Made by a program: the position numbers and the translations under genes. The notes beneath the pieces are model-generated. The model saw only the letters and a program-made list of their open reading frames with translations, did not search any database and was not told the DNA's origin. A stretch of DNA of 64,000 bases from AC-49 sp963817035 (GTDB lineage Bacteria; Actinomycetota; Thermoleophilia; Solirubrobacterales; Solirubrobacteraceae): assembly GCA_963817035.1 (NCBI GenBank), contig CAWFMM010000004.1, positions 1,116,001-1,180,000 of the forward strand, written 5' to 3'. Positions 30,794-39,418 of this stretch are shown one piece after another (position 1 is the first letter of the stretch; every line of letters begins with the position of its first letter).

Positions 30794-32953
30794 ATGGAGA
30801 TTGCCCCCCAACGCCCCAACGTCGAGCTTCGCAAGGGCGCTGACGGTGGGCCGATCGTCGTCCTCGCGTTCCCCTACGACGCACACATCGTCGCCGCGGT
30901 GCGGGGCATTCCGCACCGTCGTTTCGACTGGGACAGCCGTGAGTGGTGGGCGCCGGCCGACGACTGGTCGGGAATCCACGTCGCCGACGTCATGGCGCGT
31001 TTCCCTGAGCTCCTGCCGTCGGACGGCGTGCGGCGCTGGCTGGCCGGAATCGAGCTGCGCTGGGTCGGGCGCGTCACCACCGCGCGCCACGACGGCCGCG
31101 GCTGGTGGGCGCTGCACACCCGCGCCGGGACGGTTCCCGCGGCGATGCTCGAAGGCTCGATCCAGCGCGACTCCGACCTGCTCGTCCCGTTCGGCGAGGC
31201 GGCCGGGGAGGCGCTGCGCGAACAGCGTTCCGCGCGCCTGGATGCCGCGGCCGAGCGCTGCCTGCTCGCGGTCGAGATGGGGATCGAGCCGCCGCCCGCG
31301 CGCCTCGCGCTGATCGGCGGCGTCGAGGGCCCGGCGCTCGCGCTCGAGGTGCTGTGGGACCCCGAAGCCGGCCTCGCGTTCGATCGCCTGCCCGGGGTCG
31401 AGCGCCGCCGCGTGCCGATCGACCCGTGGCTCGTTCCGCAGATCGACGCGTTCCTCGGCCTGCACGGCGTGCAGGTCACCGCGCAGGCCGTGCCGGTGCT
31501 CGCGGCACTGCGCACCGAGCACGACGCGGCCGCCGACGCGGTGCGCGAGTCGCGAGCGACGACCGCGGAGGCGATCCCCGAGGTCGCGGCGAAGCTCGGC
31601 GGTGAGCTCGAGCCGTTTCAGTGGGTCGCGGTGCGCTACGCGCTCGAGGCGCGGCGCACGTTCTTCGCCGACGAGCAGGGACTGGGCAAGACGGTCGAGG
31701 CGCTGGCCACGCTCGAGGCCGACGACGCCTACCCGGCCGTCGTCGTCTGTCCCGCGTCGCTGAAGCTCAACTGGCGCCGCGAGACCGAGCGCTGGCTGCC
31801 ACATCGCTCGGTGGCGCTGCTCGAGGGTCGCTCGGCGGTCGAGCTGAAGGCTGACATCACCATCCTCAACTACGAGATCGTCGCCGCCCACCGCGAGGCG
31901 CTGGGGCGTCGGGCGCCGCGGGCGCTGGTCGTCGACGAGTCGCACTACGTCAAGAACCCGCAGGCCAAGCGCACCCACGCGGTGCGACGGCTGGCCGCGA
32001 GCGTCAGTGCCGACGGCCTGCGCCTGGCGCTGACCGGCACGCCGGTGATGAACCACGCCGAGGAGCTGATCGCCCAGCTCCGCGTCCTCGGGCGCCTGGA
32101 GGACTTCGGCTCGGGTGCGCGCTTCGCGCGCCAGTTCCAGGGCGAGCTGAGTGAGGAGCGCCTGCACTGGCACCTGCGCCGGCGCTGCTTCGTGCGGCGG
32201 CTGAAGTCCGAGGTTCTGCCGCAGCTGCCGGCCAAGCGCCAGGTCATCCTGCCCGTCGCACTCGACAACGAGCCCGAGTATCGGCTGGCCGAGAAGGACG
32301 TCATCGCCTGGCTGCGCGAGCAGCCGCTCGATCTGTCCGAGTTGAATGCGCGAATCGCCGCGACGCTGCGCGCCCAGCGCCTCGCGCAGCTGACCACGCT
32401 CCAACGCCTCGCCGCGCGCGGCAAGCTCCACGCCGCGCTGGCGTGGATCCACGACTTTCTCGCCTCGGGTGAACCGCTGGTCGTGTTCGCCCGTCACATC
32501 GAGGTCCAGCAGGCGGTCGTCCAACGCTTCCCGCACGCGCTGCACCTGCTCGGCAGCGACACCCAGCAGGCGCGCGAGGACGCCGTCGCCGCGTTCCAGC
32601 GCCCCAACGGGCCGCCGCTGATCGTCGCCGCGACGCGGGTCGGGGCGCAGGGGATCACGCTGACGCGGGCATCGAACGTCGCGTTCCTGGAGCTGGAGTG
32701 GACGCCGGCGTTGCACGATCAGGCCGAGGATCGCTGCCATCGCATCGGCCAGCGCGACGCGGTCACCGCCTGGTACCTGCTCGCCGCCGACACGATCGAT
32801 GAGACGATGGCCCGGCTCATCGCCCACAAGCGCGGGATCGTGGCGGCGGTGACCGACGGGCGGCGGATCGATGGTGAGGGTCTGGTGGCCGAGGTGGTCC
32901 GCGAGCTGCGCGAGGGGCGCCCGGTGCGGCATCTGCGGACGGTCGCCGGATAG
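30794..32953 (+). CDS. SNF2-family DEAD/DEAH helicase (HARP/SMARCAL1-like)
   Basis: This 719-residue ATP-dependent DNA translocase has an N-terminal segment (residues 20-60, LAFPYDAHIVAAVRGIPHRRFDWDSREWWAP split by a turn) that resembles the HARP domain of annealing helicases such as SMARCAL1. Motor motifs are Walker A DEQGLGKT (about 291-298), DESH Walker B (about 380), LTGTP in motif III, and in lobe 2 VGAQGITLTRAS and the arginine-finger motif DRCHRIGQ (about 646-653). It is cytosolic and probably acts in replication-fork repair or recombination; this is inferred from domain order. The gene is monocistronic and leaderless. Confidence 0.85.
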   Translation: MEIAPQRPNVELRKGADGGPIVVLAFPYDAHIVAAVRGIPHRRFDWDSREWWAPADDWSGIHVADVMARFPELLPSDGVRRWLAGIELRWVGRVTTARHDGRGWWALHTRAGTVPAAMLEGSIQRDSDLLVPFGEAAGEALREQRSARLDAAAERCLLAVEMGIEPPPARLALIGGVEGPALALEVLWDPEAGLAFDRLPGVERRRVPIDPWLVPQIDAFLGLHGVQVTAQAVPVLAALRTEHDAAADAVRESRATTAEAIPEVAAKLGGELEPFQWVAVRYALEARRTFFADEQGLGKTVEALATLEADDAYPAVVVCPASLKLNWRRETERWLPHRSVALLEGRSAVELKADITILNYEIVAAHREALGRRAPRALVVDESHYVKNPQAKRTHAVRRLAASVSADGLRLALTGTPVMNHAEELIAQLRVLGRLEDFGSGARFARQFQGELSEERLHWHLRRRCFVRRLKSEVLPQLPAKRQVILPVALDNEPEYRLAEKDVIAWLREQPLDLSELNARIAATLRAQRLAQLTTLQRLAARGKLHAALAWIHDFLASGEPLVVFARHIEVQQAVVQRFPHALHLLGSDTQQAREDAVAAFQRPNGPPLIVAATRVGAQGITLTRASNVAFLELEWTPALHDQAEDRCHRIGQRDAVTAWYLLAADTIDETMARLIAHKRGIVAAVTDGRRIDGEGLVAEVVRELREGRPVRHLRTVAG

Positions 32954-32960
32954 GGCGCGT

Positions 32961-34025
32961 TCAGGCGCCCGGCACGAACGCCGGATCGTCCTCGTGCGCC
33001 ACGAAGAACGCGACGATCCGATCCACATACTCCGCCAGCACCGGCGCCGCCAGCCCCGCTCGGCCCCGCAGCGCATCGGCGTTCGCGGTATCGAAGACCA
33101 CCGGGTGATTCAGGTACACGATCGACTGCCGCGGCACCCCCAATGCGCGACGCACCACGCCGAACCGCAGCGCCGAGACCAACAGCCCCGACGGCACGCG
33201 GAACGCCGGCCCCCGCCCGGCATAGGCCAACGCGAACGCTCGGTTCAGCTCAGACGACGACATCGGCTCCGGGTCGACCAGATGCAGGGTCTGGCCCACC
33301 GTCTCCCGATCCGCCACTGCAGCGCAGATCGCCTCGACCACGAAATCCACCGGCACCACGTTCACCGGCGCATCCCCGCGCCCGATCTGGGGCAGCGGCA
33401 ACGCGCCCATCCGCGAGATCGCCCTCAGCATGTAGTACGGCCCGTCGAACTTCTGCGTCTCGCCGGTCCGTGAGTCGCCGATGACGATCGCCGGCCGGTA
33501 GATCGTCGTCGGCACCTCGTCCATCGCGGCGCGCACGAGCACCTCGGCGGCGAACTTCGTCGACTCGTAGTGGTTCTTGAACGCCTGCCCGGCGGCCAGC
33601 TCGTCCTCGCCGATCAGTCCCGACCGCGTCCCGGCCACGTACGCCGTCGAGACATAGTGCAATCGCTCAAACCCCGGCGCCGCGCGGCACAGATCGAGGA
33701 TCAGGCGCGTCCCGACCACGTTGACCTGCTCCGCCGGCTCGGCACCGACCGCGAGGTCGTAGATCGCCGCGAGATGGTGGACCTCGCGCACGCCGGCGAC
33801 CAGCCGCTCGTAGGTGGCGTCGTCGAGCCCGAGCCGCGGCTGGGCGATATCGCCGGGCACGACGGTCACTCGCGACCCGCCCGCGAGTCCCGCGGCGACC
33901 TCGCGGCCCCGGGCCGCCATCGCGACCGCGGTCAGGCAGACGATCTCATCGTCGCCTCCCGCCGCGAGCAGCCGGCGGACGAGGCGGGTCCCGATGAAGC
34001 CGGGAAAGCCGGTGAGCACGATCAT
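32961..34025 (-). CDS. NAD(P)-dependent extended SDR, thioester-reductase/fatty acyl reductase-like
   Basis: This 354-residue extended SDR has the nucleotide motif TGFPGFIG (residues 5-12) and the catalytic Y-x-x-x-K in NHYESTKFAAEV (about 155-166). Segments such as VREVHHLAAIYDLAV, NVVGTRLILDLCRAA and YVSTAYVAGTRSG are those of the thioester reductase/fatty-acyl-CoA reductase branch, which reduces acyl thioesters to aldehydes. I start at the ATG at 34025, since the upstream frame to 34139 has no family similarity. It converges on the helicase gene. Substrate and cofactor preference are unproven. Confidence 0.8.
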   Translation of the reverse strand: MIVLTGFPGFIGTRLVRRLLAAGGDDEIVCLTAVAMAARGREVAAGLAGGSRVTVVPGDIAQPRLGLDDATYERLVAGVREVHHLAAIYDLAVGAEPAEQVNVVGTRLILDLCRAAPGFERLHYVSTAYVAGTRSGLIGEDELAAGQAFKNHYESTKFAAEVLVRAAMDEVPTTIYRPAIVIGDSRTGETQKFDGPYYMLRAISRMGALPLPQIGRGDAPVNVVPVDFVVEAICAAVADRETVGQTLHLVDPEPMSSSELNRAFALAYAGRGPAFRVPSGLLVSALRFGVVRRALGVPRQSIVYLNHPVVFDTANADALRGRAGLAAPVLAEYVDRIVAFFVAHEDDPAFVPGA

Positions 34026-34165
34026 CCCCGCATTGTGACCGGCGCGCGAAATCCCCCAACCGAGACGGTCGTCGTCGCCAACGCGTAACTTCTCACCCCC
34101 TCGCCGGTTGAGAAGCCGTTCCCAGCCGAAACCCCCCAACCAACTCCGAGGTGCTCTTGAGCTCC

Positions 34166-36151
34166 ATGCGCTGCCGACCGTTCCCTGCAGCCGTGCTGGC
34201 GATATTCGCGCTGGCGCTCCCCGCGAGCGCTCATGCCGCGTACTTCACAGCGAGGCCGATCGACGGTCCGAGCCCGGACATCCAGCGCCTCGGCGGCCTC
34301 GATCTCGCGTTCGACGGGACCGGTGGGCTCGTCTACCTCAAGAACGTCGGCGGCGTCGCGCACGTCTTCGCCTCGCGCCTGGCCGGCGGCGTCTGGCAGC
34401 GCCCCGAGCAGCTCGATCCCACGCTTGGGCCGGCCGCCTCGCAGCCCGTCATCGCGGCGGGCAACGGCGGCCGCGCCGCAGCGCTGTTCGTCTCCGGCGG
34501 CCAGGTCTTCGCCGTCGTCCGCCCGGTCGGCGCGACCGCGTGGTCGGCCCCGGCGCTGCTGTCCGCCGCGGGCTCCAACCCATCGGTCTCGATGGGCACC
34601 CACGGCGAGGCGTACGCGACCTGGACGGCACCCGGCCCGACCGGCGCGCCCAACATCTTCGCGGCGCAGATGCAGCGCCTGGCCAACGGATTCTCGCCGA
34701 TCGCGCAGCCGCTGAACGTCGATCCCGCCCAGCCCGCCGGTGAGGGCAACCATCGCTCGAAGGTCGTCGCCACCGCCGACGGCAGCGGCATCGCCGTCTG
34801 GGGCGAGAACGGCTCCGACGGGCTCGGCCACGTCTTCGTCCGCCGGATCCTCGGCGGCGCGCTGTCGCTCTACCCGCAGGACGCCACGCTGCCCTCGGAG
34901 CCGGGAACGGGCGCCGCCGCCGGGTCGGCCGACAGCGCCGACATCGCGGTTCGCTCAGATCCGTCGTTCGCGTGGCTCGTGTTCCGCCAGGACTTCACCG
35001 ACGGCTCGCACATCATCACCCGGCCGCTGGTCGGCGCGCTGCTCGATCCGGGGAAGGTGCTCGTCGGCTCCGAAAACGCCGCCAGCCCGCGGATCGCGGT
35101 CAATTCGACCGGCGATGGGATCGCAACCGCGAGCGGCGGCGACGACTTCGCCGCGTTCGGCGCCGTGATGCACGACAGCCAGTGGCTGGCGCCGGTGCGC
35201 CTCGACACGCCGCCGTCGGGCATCCTGCCGACCCCGATCGCGACGTTCCCCGACGCAGGCTTCTCGAGCGTCTCGTGGCTCCAGGACCCCGCGCCGGGCG
35301 ACGGAGCGGCCACCGTCCACATGCGTCAGTGGCAGGTCGTCGCGAGCAAGCGCAACGTGCCCGCGCCCGATCCCGACACGCTGCTCTCCACCCCGACGCT
35401 CGGCGTCGTCGACCCCGAGCTCGGCTTCGAGGCTTCGGGCGACCGCATCGGCGACGTCGCGGTCGGCTTCGTCCAGGGCGATCCGACGGCCCGCAGCATC
35501 GTCGTCGGCGGCTTCGATCGCCTGCCGGTCGCGTTCGTGCTGAGCACGAGCCAGAGCTTCAAGTCCAGCTCTCGCCCGGTCCTCAGCTGGACCGCGTCGA
35601 ACGACCTCTGGGGACCGCTGACCTACACCGTGATGGTTGACGGCGTCGCAATAGGCACGACCCGGCAGACGAAGTTCACGCCGACCACCCCGATCACCGA
35701 CGGCGTCCACAGCTGGAGGGTGATCGCCGGCGACATCCGCGGTCAGACCGTCCCGTCGACCGCGAGCCGCTCGCTGCGCATCGACGCCACACCGCCGGTT
35801 CCCAAGCTCGTCGTGCTCGGCAAGAAGCTGCGCAAGAACAAACTGACGACGTTCACCGTCAGCGCGCGCGATCTCCCCGAGGTCCTGCCGCCGCCGGTCG
35901 CGCCGACCCCGCCGCCGCCGGGGACGCCCGCTCCACCCGTCGCGCCGCGGATCACGCCGGTCGCCAGTGGTGTCGCGACGGTCTCGATCGGCTTCGGCGA
36001 CGGCACCGCGTCGGTGATCGCCAACACCTCGCAGTTGCGCATCGGCCACGTCTACCAACGCCCCGGCTTCTACACGGTGTCGGTTGCCGCCTCAGACAAA
36101 GCAGGCGGACACAGCATGAAAATCACGCGCCGAATCCACATCGGCAAGTGA
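34166..36151 (+). CDS. Large secreted beta-rich protein with C-terminal PKD-like domain
   Basis: This 661-residue exported protein has a signal peptide (MRCRPFPAAVLAIFALALPASAHA, cleaved before AYFTA). Residues 25-440 contain repeating beta units (GGLVYLKNVGG, GGRAAALFVSGGQVF, GSGIAVWGENGSD, GDGIATASGGDD) that look like propeller blades. An Ig/fibronectin-like module follows (about 450-550). A proline-rich linker (PPPVAPTPPPPGTP) leads to a PKD-like domain with GFGDGTAS and YQRPGFYTVSVAASD. No anchor is visible. A GTG at 34151 is an alternative start. It is probably a surface or matrix-binding protein; no enzyme motif was found. Confidence 0.68.
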   Translation: MRCRPFPAAVLAIFALALPASAHAAYFTARPIDGPSPDIQRLGGLDLAFDGTGGLVYLKNVGGVAHVFASRLAGGVWQRPEQLDPTLGPAASQPVIAAGNGGRAAALFVSGGQVFAVVRPVGATAWSAPALLSAAGSNPSVSMGTHGEAYATWTAPGPTGAPNIFAAQMQRLANGFSPIAQPLNVDPAQPAGEGNHRSKVVATADGSGIAVWGENGSDGLGHVFVRRILGGALSLYPQDATLPSEPGTGAAAGSADSADIAVRSDPSFAWLVFRQDFTDGSHIITRPLVGALLDPGKVLVGSENAASPRIAVNSTGDGIATASGGDDFAAFGAVMHDSQWLAPVRLDTPPSGILPTPIATFPDAGFSSVSWLQDPAPGDGAATVHMRQWQVVASKRNVPAPDPDTLLSTPTLGVVDPELGFEASGDRIGDVAVGFVQGDPTARSIVVGGFDRLPVAFVLSTSQSFKSSSRPVLSWTASNDLWGPLTYTVMVDGVAIGTTRQTKFTPTTPITDGVHSWRVIAGDIRGQTVPSTASRSLRIDATPPVPKLVVLGKKLRKNKLTTFTVSARDLPEVLPPPVAPTPPPPGTPAPPVAPRITPVASGVATVSIGFGDGTASVIANTSQLRIGHVYQRPGFYTVSVAASDKAGGHSMKITRRIHIGK

Positions 36152-36172
36152 TCGAGTGCCATCATCGTGTCC

Positions 36173-37786
36173 ATGGCCGCTGTCGCTGACGAAGGACGAC
36201 TGGCTCGCGCCGCCGCGGCAGGCGACGGCGCTGCGTTCGCCGCGCTCTACGACAGCTACGAAAAGCGCATCTACAACTTCTGCCTGCGGCTCGTCGGATC
36301 CCAGGAGGACGCCGCCGACGCCACGCAGGACGCGTTCGTCAAAGTGCTCCAGCGGCTGCCCAAGATCACAGGCGAGCTCAACTTCGGCGCCTACCTCTTC
36401 ACGGCGGCTCGCAACGCGAGCTACGACATCATCGGCCGGCGCAAGCGCGCCGAGCCCGTCGAGGAGATCGGTGACGTGAGCGGCCGGCCCCTCCATGGAG
36501 ATGAACGCGGCCATATCGACCTCGACCCGGAGCGCGCCGCGATGCTCGCCGCGCTGCAGGAGTCGGTCCAGGCCGCCAACGCGCGGCTGCCGGAGCGCCA
36601 GCGCGAGGTGCTCGCCCTGCGCGAGCTCGACGAGATGAGCTACGACGACATCGCCGTCGTCATGGACATGAACCGCAACTCCGTCGCCCAGCTGATCTCG
36701 CGGGCCCGGATCAAGCTGCGCGACGAGCTCGTCGGCAGCGCGCTGGCCTCGGTCTCGTCGGCGACGCCCGACTGCCAGCGCGCGCTGCCGCTGATCGCGA
36801 TGCGCCAGGACGGCCAGCTCGATGACGCCGACGACAAGGCGTGGCTGAAGGCCCACATCGCCGACTGCGCGACGTGCAAGGTGAGCATCGACGCGATGGA
36901 GGAGGCCGGCGTCTCCTACCGCGCATGGGCGCCGATCGTGCCGCTGCTGTGGCTGCGCAAGGCGACGATCGCCAAGGCCGCGCAGCGCACGGGATTCAAC
37001 TGGAGCGACGCGGCCGACAGCCCGCGCAACGACCCCGAGGGCGGTCACGGATCCGGCGGGCCGGGCGATGGTGGTGGCGGCGCGCAGCTGGCGGGCGTCG
37101 GTGCGGCCGGGGCCGGGTCAGGCGTCGATGCATCAACGGCCGCTGACGAGGGCGGGAGCGAGGGCGGTCATCGCCGCCGCCGTGCGGCGTTCGCGCTGCT
37201 CGGCCTCGTCCTACTCGGCGTGATCGTCTCGCAGCTCCTGATCAAGGACCACAAGAGCACGCCGCGCGCGGCGAGCCGCGCGAACGAGACGTTCGCGCCG
37301 ATCGTCACCCCCAACCCGACGGCGGTCGCTCCCGTCGCGGTCGTGCATCACCACGAGGCCAGGAAGAAGCACCACGCGCTCGTCCGTCATCACCAGCGCC
37401 ACCACACGGTCGTCGTGACGAGCACTCCGAGCACGTCATCGAGCTCGCCGACGACAACCGAGGCCGTCGTCATCTCGAGCTCGCCTGTCCATCACACGCC
37501 GACGCACCACAAGACGCCGACCCATCACACGACGACGGTGCACACCGGAACCTCGACCGGCTCGTCGGGCACGAAGACGAACAAGGCGCGCCCGACCGTG
37601 ACGCCGACGTCGACCGCGACCCCGCCCCCGCCGACCACGACGGAGGCCGCAGCCCCGCCGCCGGTCACGACGACGACCCAGGTCACGCCGCCGCCGGTCA
37701 CGACGACGGCATCGTCGACCGGTGTCCTGGCCCCGCCGCCGACCCGGCCGCGCTGCCGGCCGGGCGCAGTCGGTTGCACACCCTGA
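36173..37786 (+). CDS. ECF-type sigma factor fused to a zinc anti-sigma domain, a transmembrane helix and a His/Thr/Pro-rich extracytoplasmic tail
   Basis: This 537-residue fusion has a region-2 sigma domain at 18-95 (YDSYEKRIYNFCLRLVG, DATQDAFVKVLQR) and region 4 at 135-185 (LPERQREVLALRELDEMSYDDIA, VAQLISRARIKL). A zinc anti-sigma motif follows: Cys201, then His228-x3-Cys232-x2-Cys235. After a glycine-rich linker there is one helix (339-357, AFALLGLVLLGVIVSQLLI) and an outer tail of about 180 residues rich in His, Thr, Ser and Pro. Sigma and anti-sigma thus share one membrane-bound chain. Release by proteolysis or metal sensing through the His-rich tail is inferred. ATG 36173 is preferred over GTG 36167. 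Confidence 0.82.
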   Translation: MAAVADEGRLARAAAAGDGAAFAALYDSYEKRIYNFCLRLVGSQEDAADATQDAFVKVLQRLPKITGELNFGAYLFTAARNASYDIIGRRKRAEPVEEIGDVSGRPLHGDERGHIDLDPERAAMLAALQESVQAANARLPERQREVLALRELDEMSYDDIAVVMDMNRNSVAQLISRARIKLRDELVGSALASVSSATPDCQRALPLIAMRQDGQLDDADDKAWLKAHIADCATCKVSIDAMEEAGVSYRAWAPIVPLLWLRKATIAKAAQRTGFNWSDAADSPRNDPEGGHGSGGPGDGGGGAQLAGVGAAGAGSGVDASTAADEGGSEGGHRRRRAAFALLGLVLLGVIVSQLLIKDHKSTPRAASRANETFAPIVTPNPTAVAPVAVVHHHEARKKHHALVRHHQRHHTVVVTSTPSTSSSSPTTTEAVVISSSPVHHTPTHHKTPTHHTTTVHTGTSTGSSGTKTNKARPTVTPTSTATPPPPTTTEAAAPPPVTTTTQVTPPPVTTTASSTGVLAPPPTRPRCRPGAVGCTP

Positions 37787-38517
37787 GCCCCGACGACCAA
37801 CTCACTCCCGTCGTCGCCGGCGGCCCGGCGCAGAGCGCCCGTGCGTTCGTCGCCGGGCTCGGCCTGCGCGAGGCCGACCGGCCGGGGCCGCGCGTGGTCG
37901 CGGCGATGATCGCCTCGATCGACGGGCGCGCGACCGTCGACGGGCGCGCCGGAGGACTCGGCAACCCGGCCGACCGCGCGCTGCTGCGCGAACTGCGTGC
38001 CGCCGCCGACGCACTGCTCGTCGGGCGCAACACGCTGACGACCGAGCGCTACGCCACCGTGCTCGATCCCGACCAGCGCGACCAGCGCGTCGCCGACGGG
38101 CGCTCGGAGCAACCGCTCGTCGCCACCGTCTCGCGCCGCCCGCAGCTGCTCGCCGGCGTCCCGCTGCTCGCCGAGCCCGACGTCACGGTCGTCGTCTACT
38201 GCGCGCAGGAGCCCGATGAGCCGCTCGCCGGGGCCGATGTCCACGTGCTCGATCCGCTGACCCCGCGCGCCGCCGTGGCCGACCTCCACGAGCGCCTCGG
38301 GGCCGGCCTGATCGTCTGCGAGGGGGGACCGAGCCTGCTCCACGACCTCGTCGCCGACGGCGTCGTCGACGACCTCGTCCTCACCGTCGCGCCGCTGCTC
38401 GTCGCCGGCGACGCGCCGGCAATCCTCAGCGGTCAGACGTTCGACGAGCCGCTGCGCCTGCGGCTGGCGCACAGCGCCCAGGCCGGGGACTACCTCGTGC
38501 TGCACTACACCCGATGA
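37774..38517 (+). CDS. RibD C-terminal-domain (dihydrofolate reductase-fold) reductase
   Basis: This 247-residue single-domain NADPH reductase of the RibD_C family has VVAAMIASIDGRATVDGRAGGLGNPADR (about residues 41-68), LLVGRNTLTTERY and the NADP loop LIVCEGGPSLLHDLVADGVVDDLVLTVAPLL (about 178-208). The deaminase domain of true RibD is absent. The TTG start lies inside the end of the sigma gene (13-base overlap), and its stop overlaps folP (ATGA). In Mycobacterium tuberculosis a RibD_C homologue (Rv2671) has dihydrofolate reductase activity. The coupling to folP suggests a folate role here; pyrimidine reduction for riboflavin remains possible. Confidence 0.8.
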   Translation: MHTLSPDDQLTPVVAGGPAQSARAFVAGLGLREADRPGPRVVAAMIASIDGRATVDGRAGGLGNPADRALLRELRAAADALLVGRNTLTTERYATVLDPDQRDQRVADGRSEQPLVATVSRRPQLLAGVPLLAEPDVTVVVYCAQEPDEPLAGADVHVLDPLTPRAAVADLHERLGAGLIVCEGGPSLLHDLVADGVVDDLVLTVAPLLVAGDAPAILSGQTFDEPLRLRLAHSAQAGDYLVLHYTR

Positions 38518-39413
38518 GGCTCGCACTGCGCGATCAGACCGTCGAGCTGCAGCCGGGCCGGCCGCTGCTGATGGGGATCGTCAACGTCAGCCCCGACTCG
38601 TTCTCCGACCGGGTCCGCCTGCAATCGCTCGACGCGGCGGTCGCGCACGCCCGCGCCCTGGTCGCCGACGGCGCCGACCTGATCGACGTCGGCGCCGAGT
38701 CCGGCGTCACCTACTCGCCGGCGACACCGGCCGGCGATGAGATCCGGCGGATCGTGCCGCTGGTCGGCGCGCTCGTCGCCGACGGGATCGCGGTCTCGGT
38801 CGACACGTACAAGGCCGAGGTCGCGGCGGCGGCGCTCGAGGCCGGCGCCGCGGTCGTCAACGACACGAGCGGTCTGCGCGACCCGTCGCTGGCGCGGCTG
38901 TGTGCCGCGCACGGGGCGACGCTGGTGATCATGCACACGCGGGCGGCGCCGAAGGAGAGGTCGTTCCCCGACTACGACGGCGACGTCGTCGGCGATGTCG
39001 TGGCGTTCCTGCGCGAGCAGCTCGCGGTCGCCGAGGCTCAGGGGCTCGATGCCGAGCACGTCATTCTCGATCCGGGTCCGGACTTCACAAAGACGCCGGC
39101 CGAGTCGGTCGAGGTGCTCCAGGCGTTCGATGAGGTGATCGCCCTGCATCGTCCGGTGCTCGCCGCGATCTCGCGCAAGTACTTCCTCGGGGCGATCACC
39201 GGCCGCCCGCCGCAGGACCGGATCGGGGCGACGCTCGCGGCGGCCGCGTTCGCGACACGGGCCGGCGCGTCGCTCCTGCGCGTCCACGACGTGGCCGCCG
39301 TGGCCGACCACCTGCGGGTCGCTCGGGTGCTGGCGGGCGACGAGCCGATGCCGCCGTTCGACGGAGATGACGAGCGACTGAAGTGGATTCGACGCGAATC
39401 ACGGGTACGCTGA
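38514..39413 (+). CDS. folP: Dihydropteroate synthase
   Basis: This 299-residue TIM-barrel enzyme joins p-aminobenzoate to dihydropterin pyrophosphate in folate synthesis. The conserved loops are LLMGIVNVSPDSFSDRV (residues 18-34), LIDVGAESGVTYSPAT (loop 2, about 61-76), SVDTYKAEVAAAAL, VNDTSGLRDP and ILDPGPDFTKTPAESVEVL. In loop 2 the usual GAESTRPG is replaced by GAESGVTYS, so the sulfonamide-binding Thr-Arg is altered. The start overlaps the RibD-like gene by four bases. The sulfa target loop change is visible in the sequence, but its effect is unknown. Confidence 0.9.
   Translation: MRLALRDQTVELQPGRPLLMGIVNVSPDSFSDRVRLQSLDAAVAHARALVADGADLIDVGAESGVTYSPATPAGDEIRRIVPLVGALVADGIAVSVDTYKAEVAAAALEAGAAVVNDTSGLRDPSLARLCAAHGATLVIMHTRAAPKERSFPDYDGDVVGDVVAFLREQLAVAEAQGLDAEHVILDPGPDFTKTPAESVEVLQAFDEVIALHRPVLAAISRKYFLGAITGRPPQDRIGATLAAAAFATRAGASLLRVHDVAAVADHLRVARVLAGDEPMPPFDGDDERLKWIRRESRVR
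39406..39411 (+). promoter_or_regulatory. -10 box TACGCT
   Basis: The box ends 7 bases before the ATG at 39419 of the transaldolase gene and overlaps the 3' end of folP. Confidence 0.45.
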
Positions 39414-39418
39414 ACGCC

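Noticed and set aside
30779..33076. 765-residue minus-strand frame opposite the SNF2 helicase
   Set aside because: Shadow of the helicase: the plus strand has complete motor motifs, the minus strand none.
37400..37700. Possible tandem repeat or CRISPR-like array
   Set aside because: The His/Thr/Pro codon repetition is protein low complexity inside the sigma-factor tail; there is no fixed repeat and spacer.
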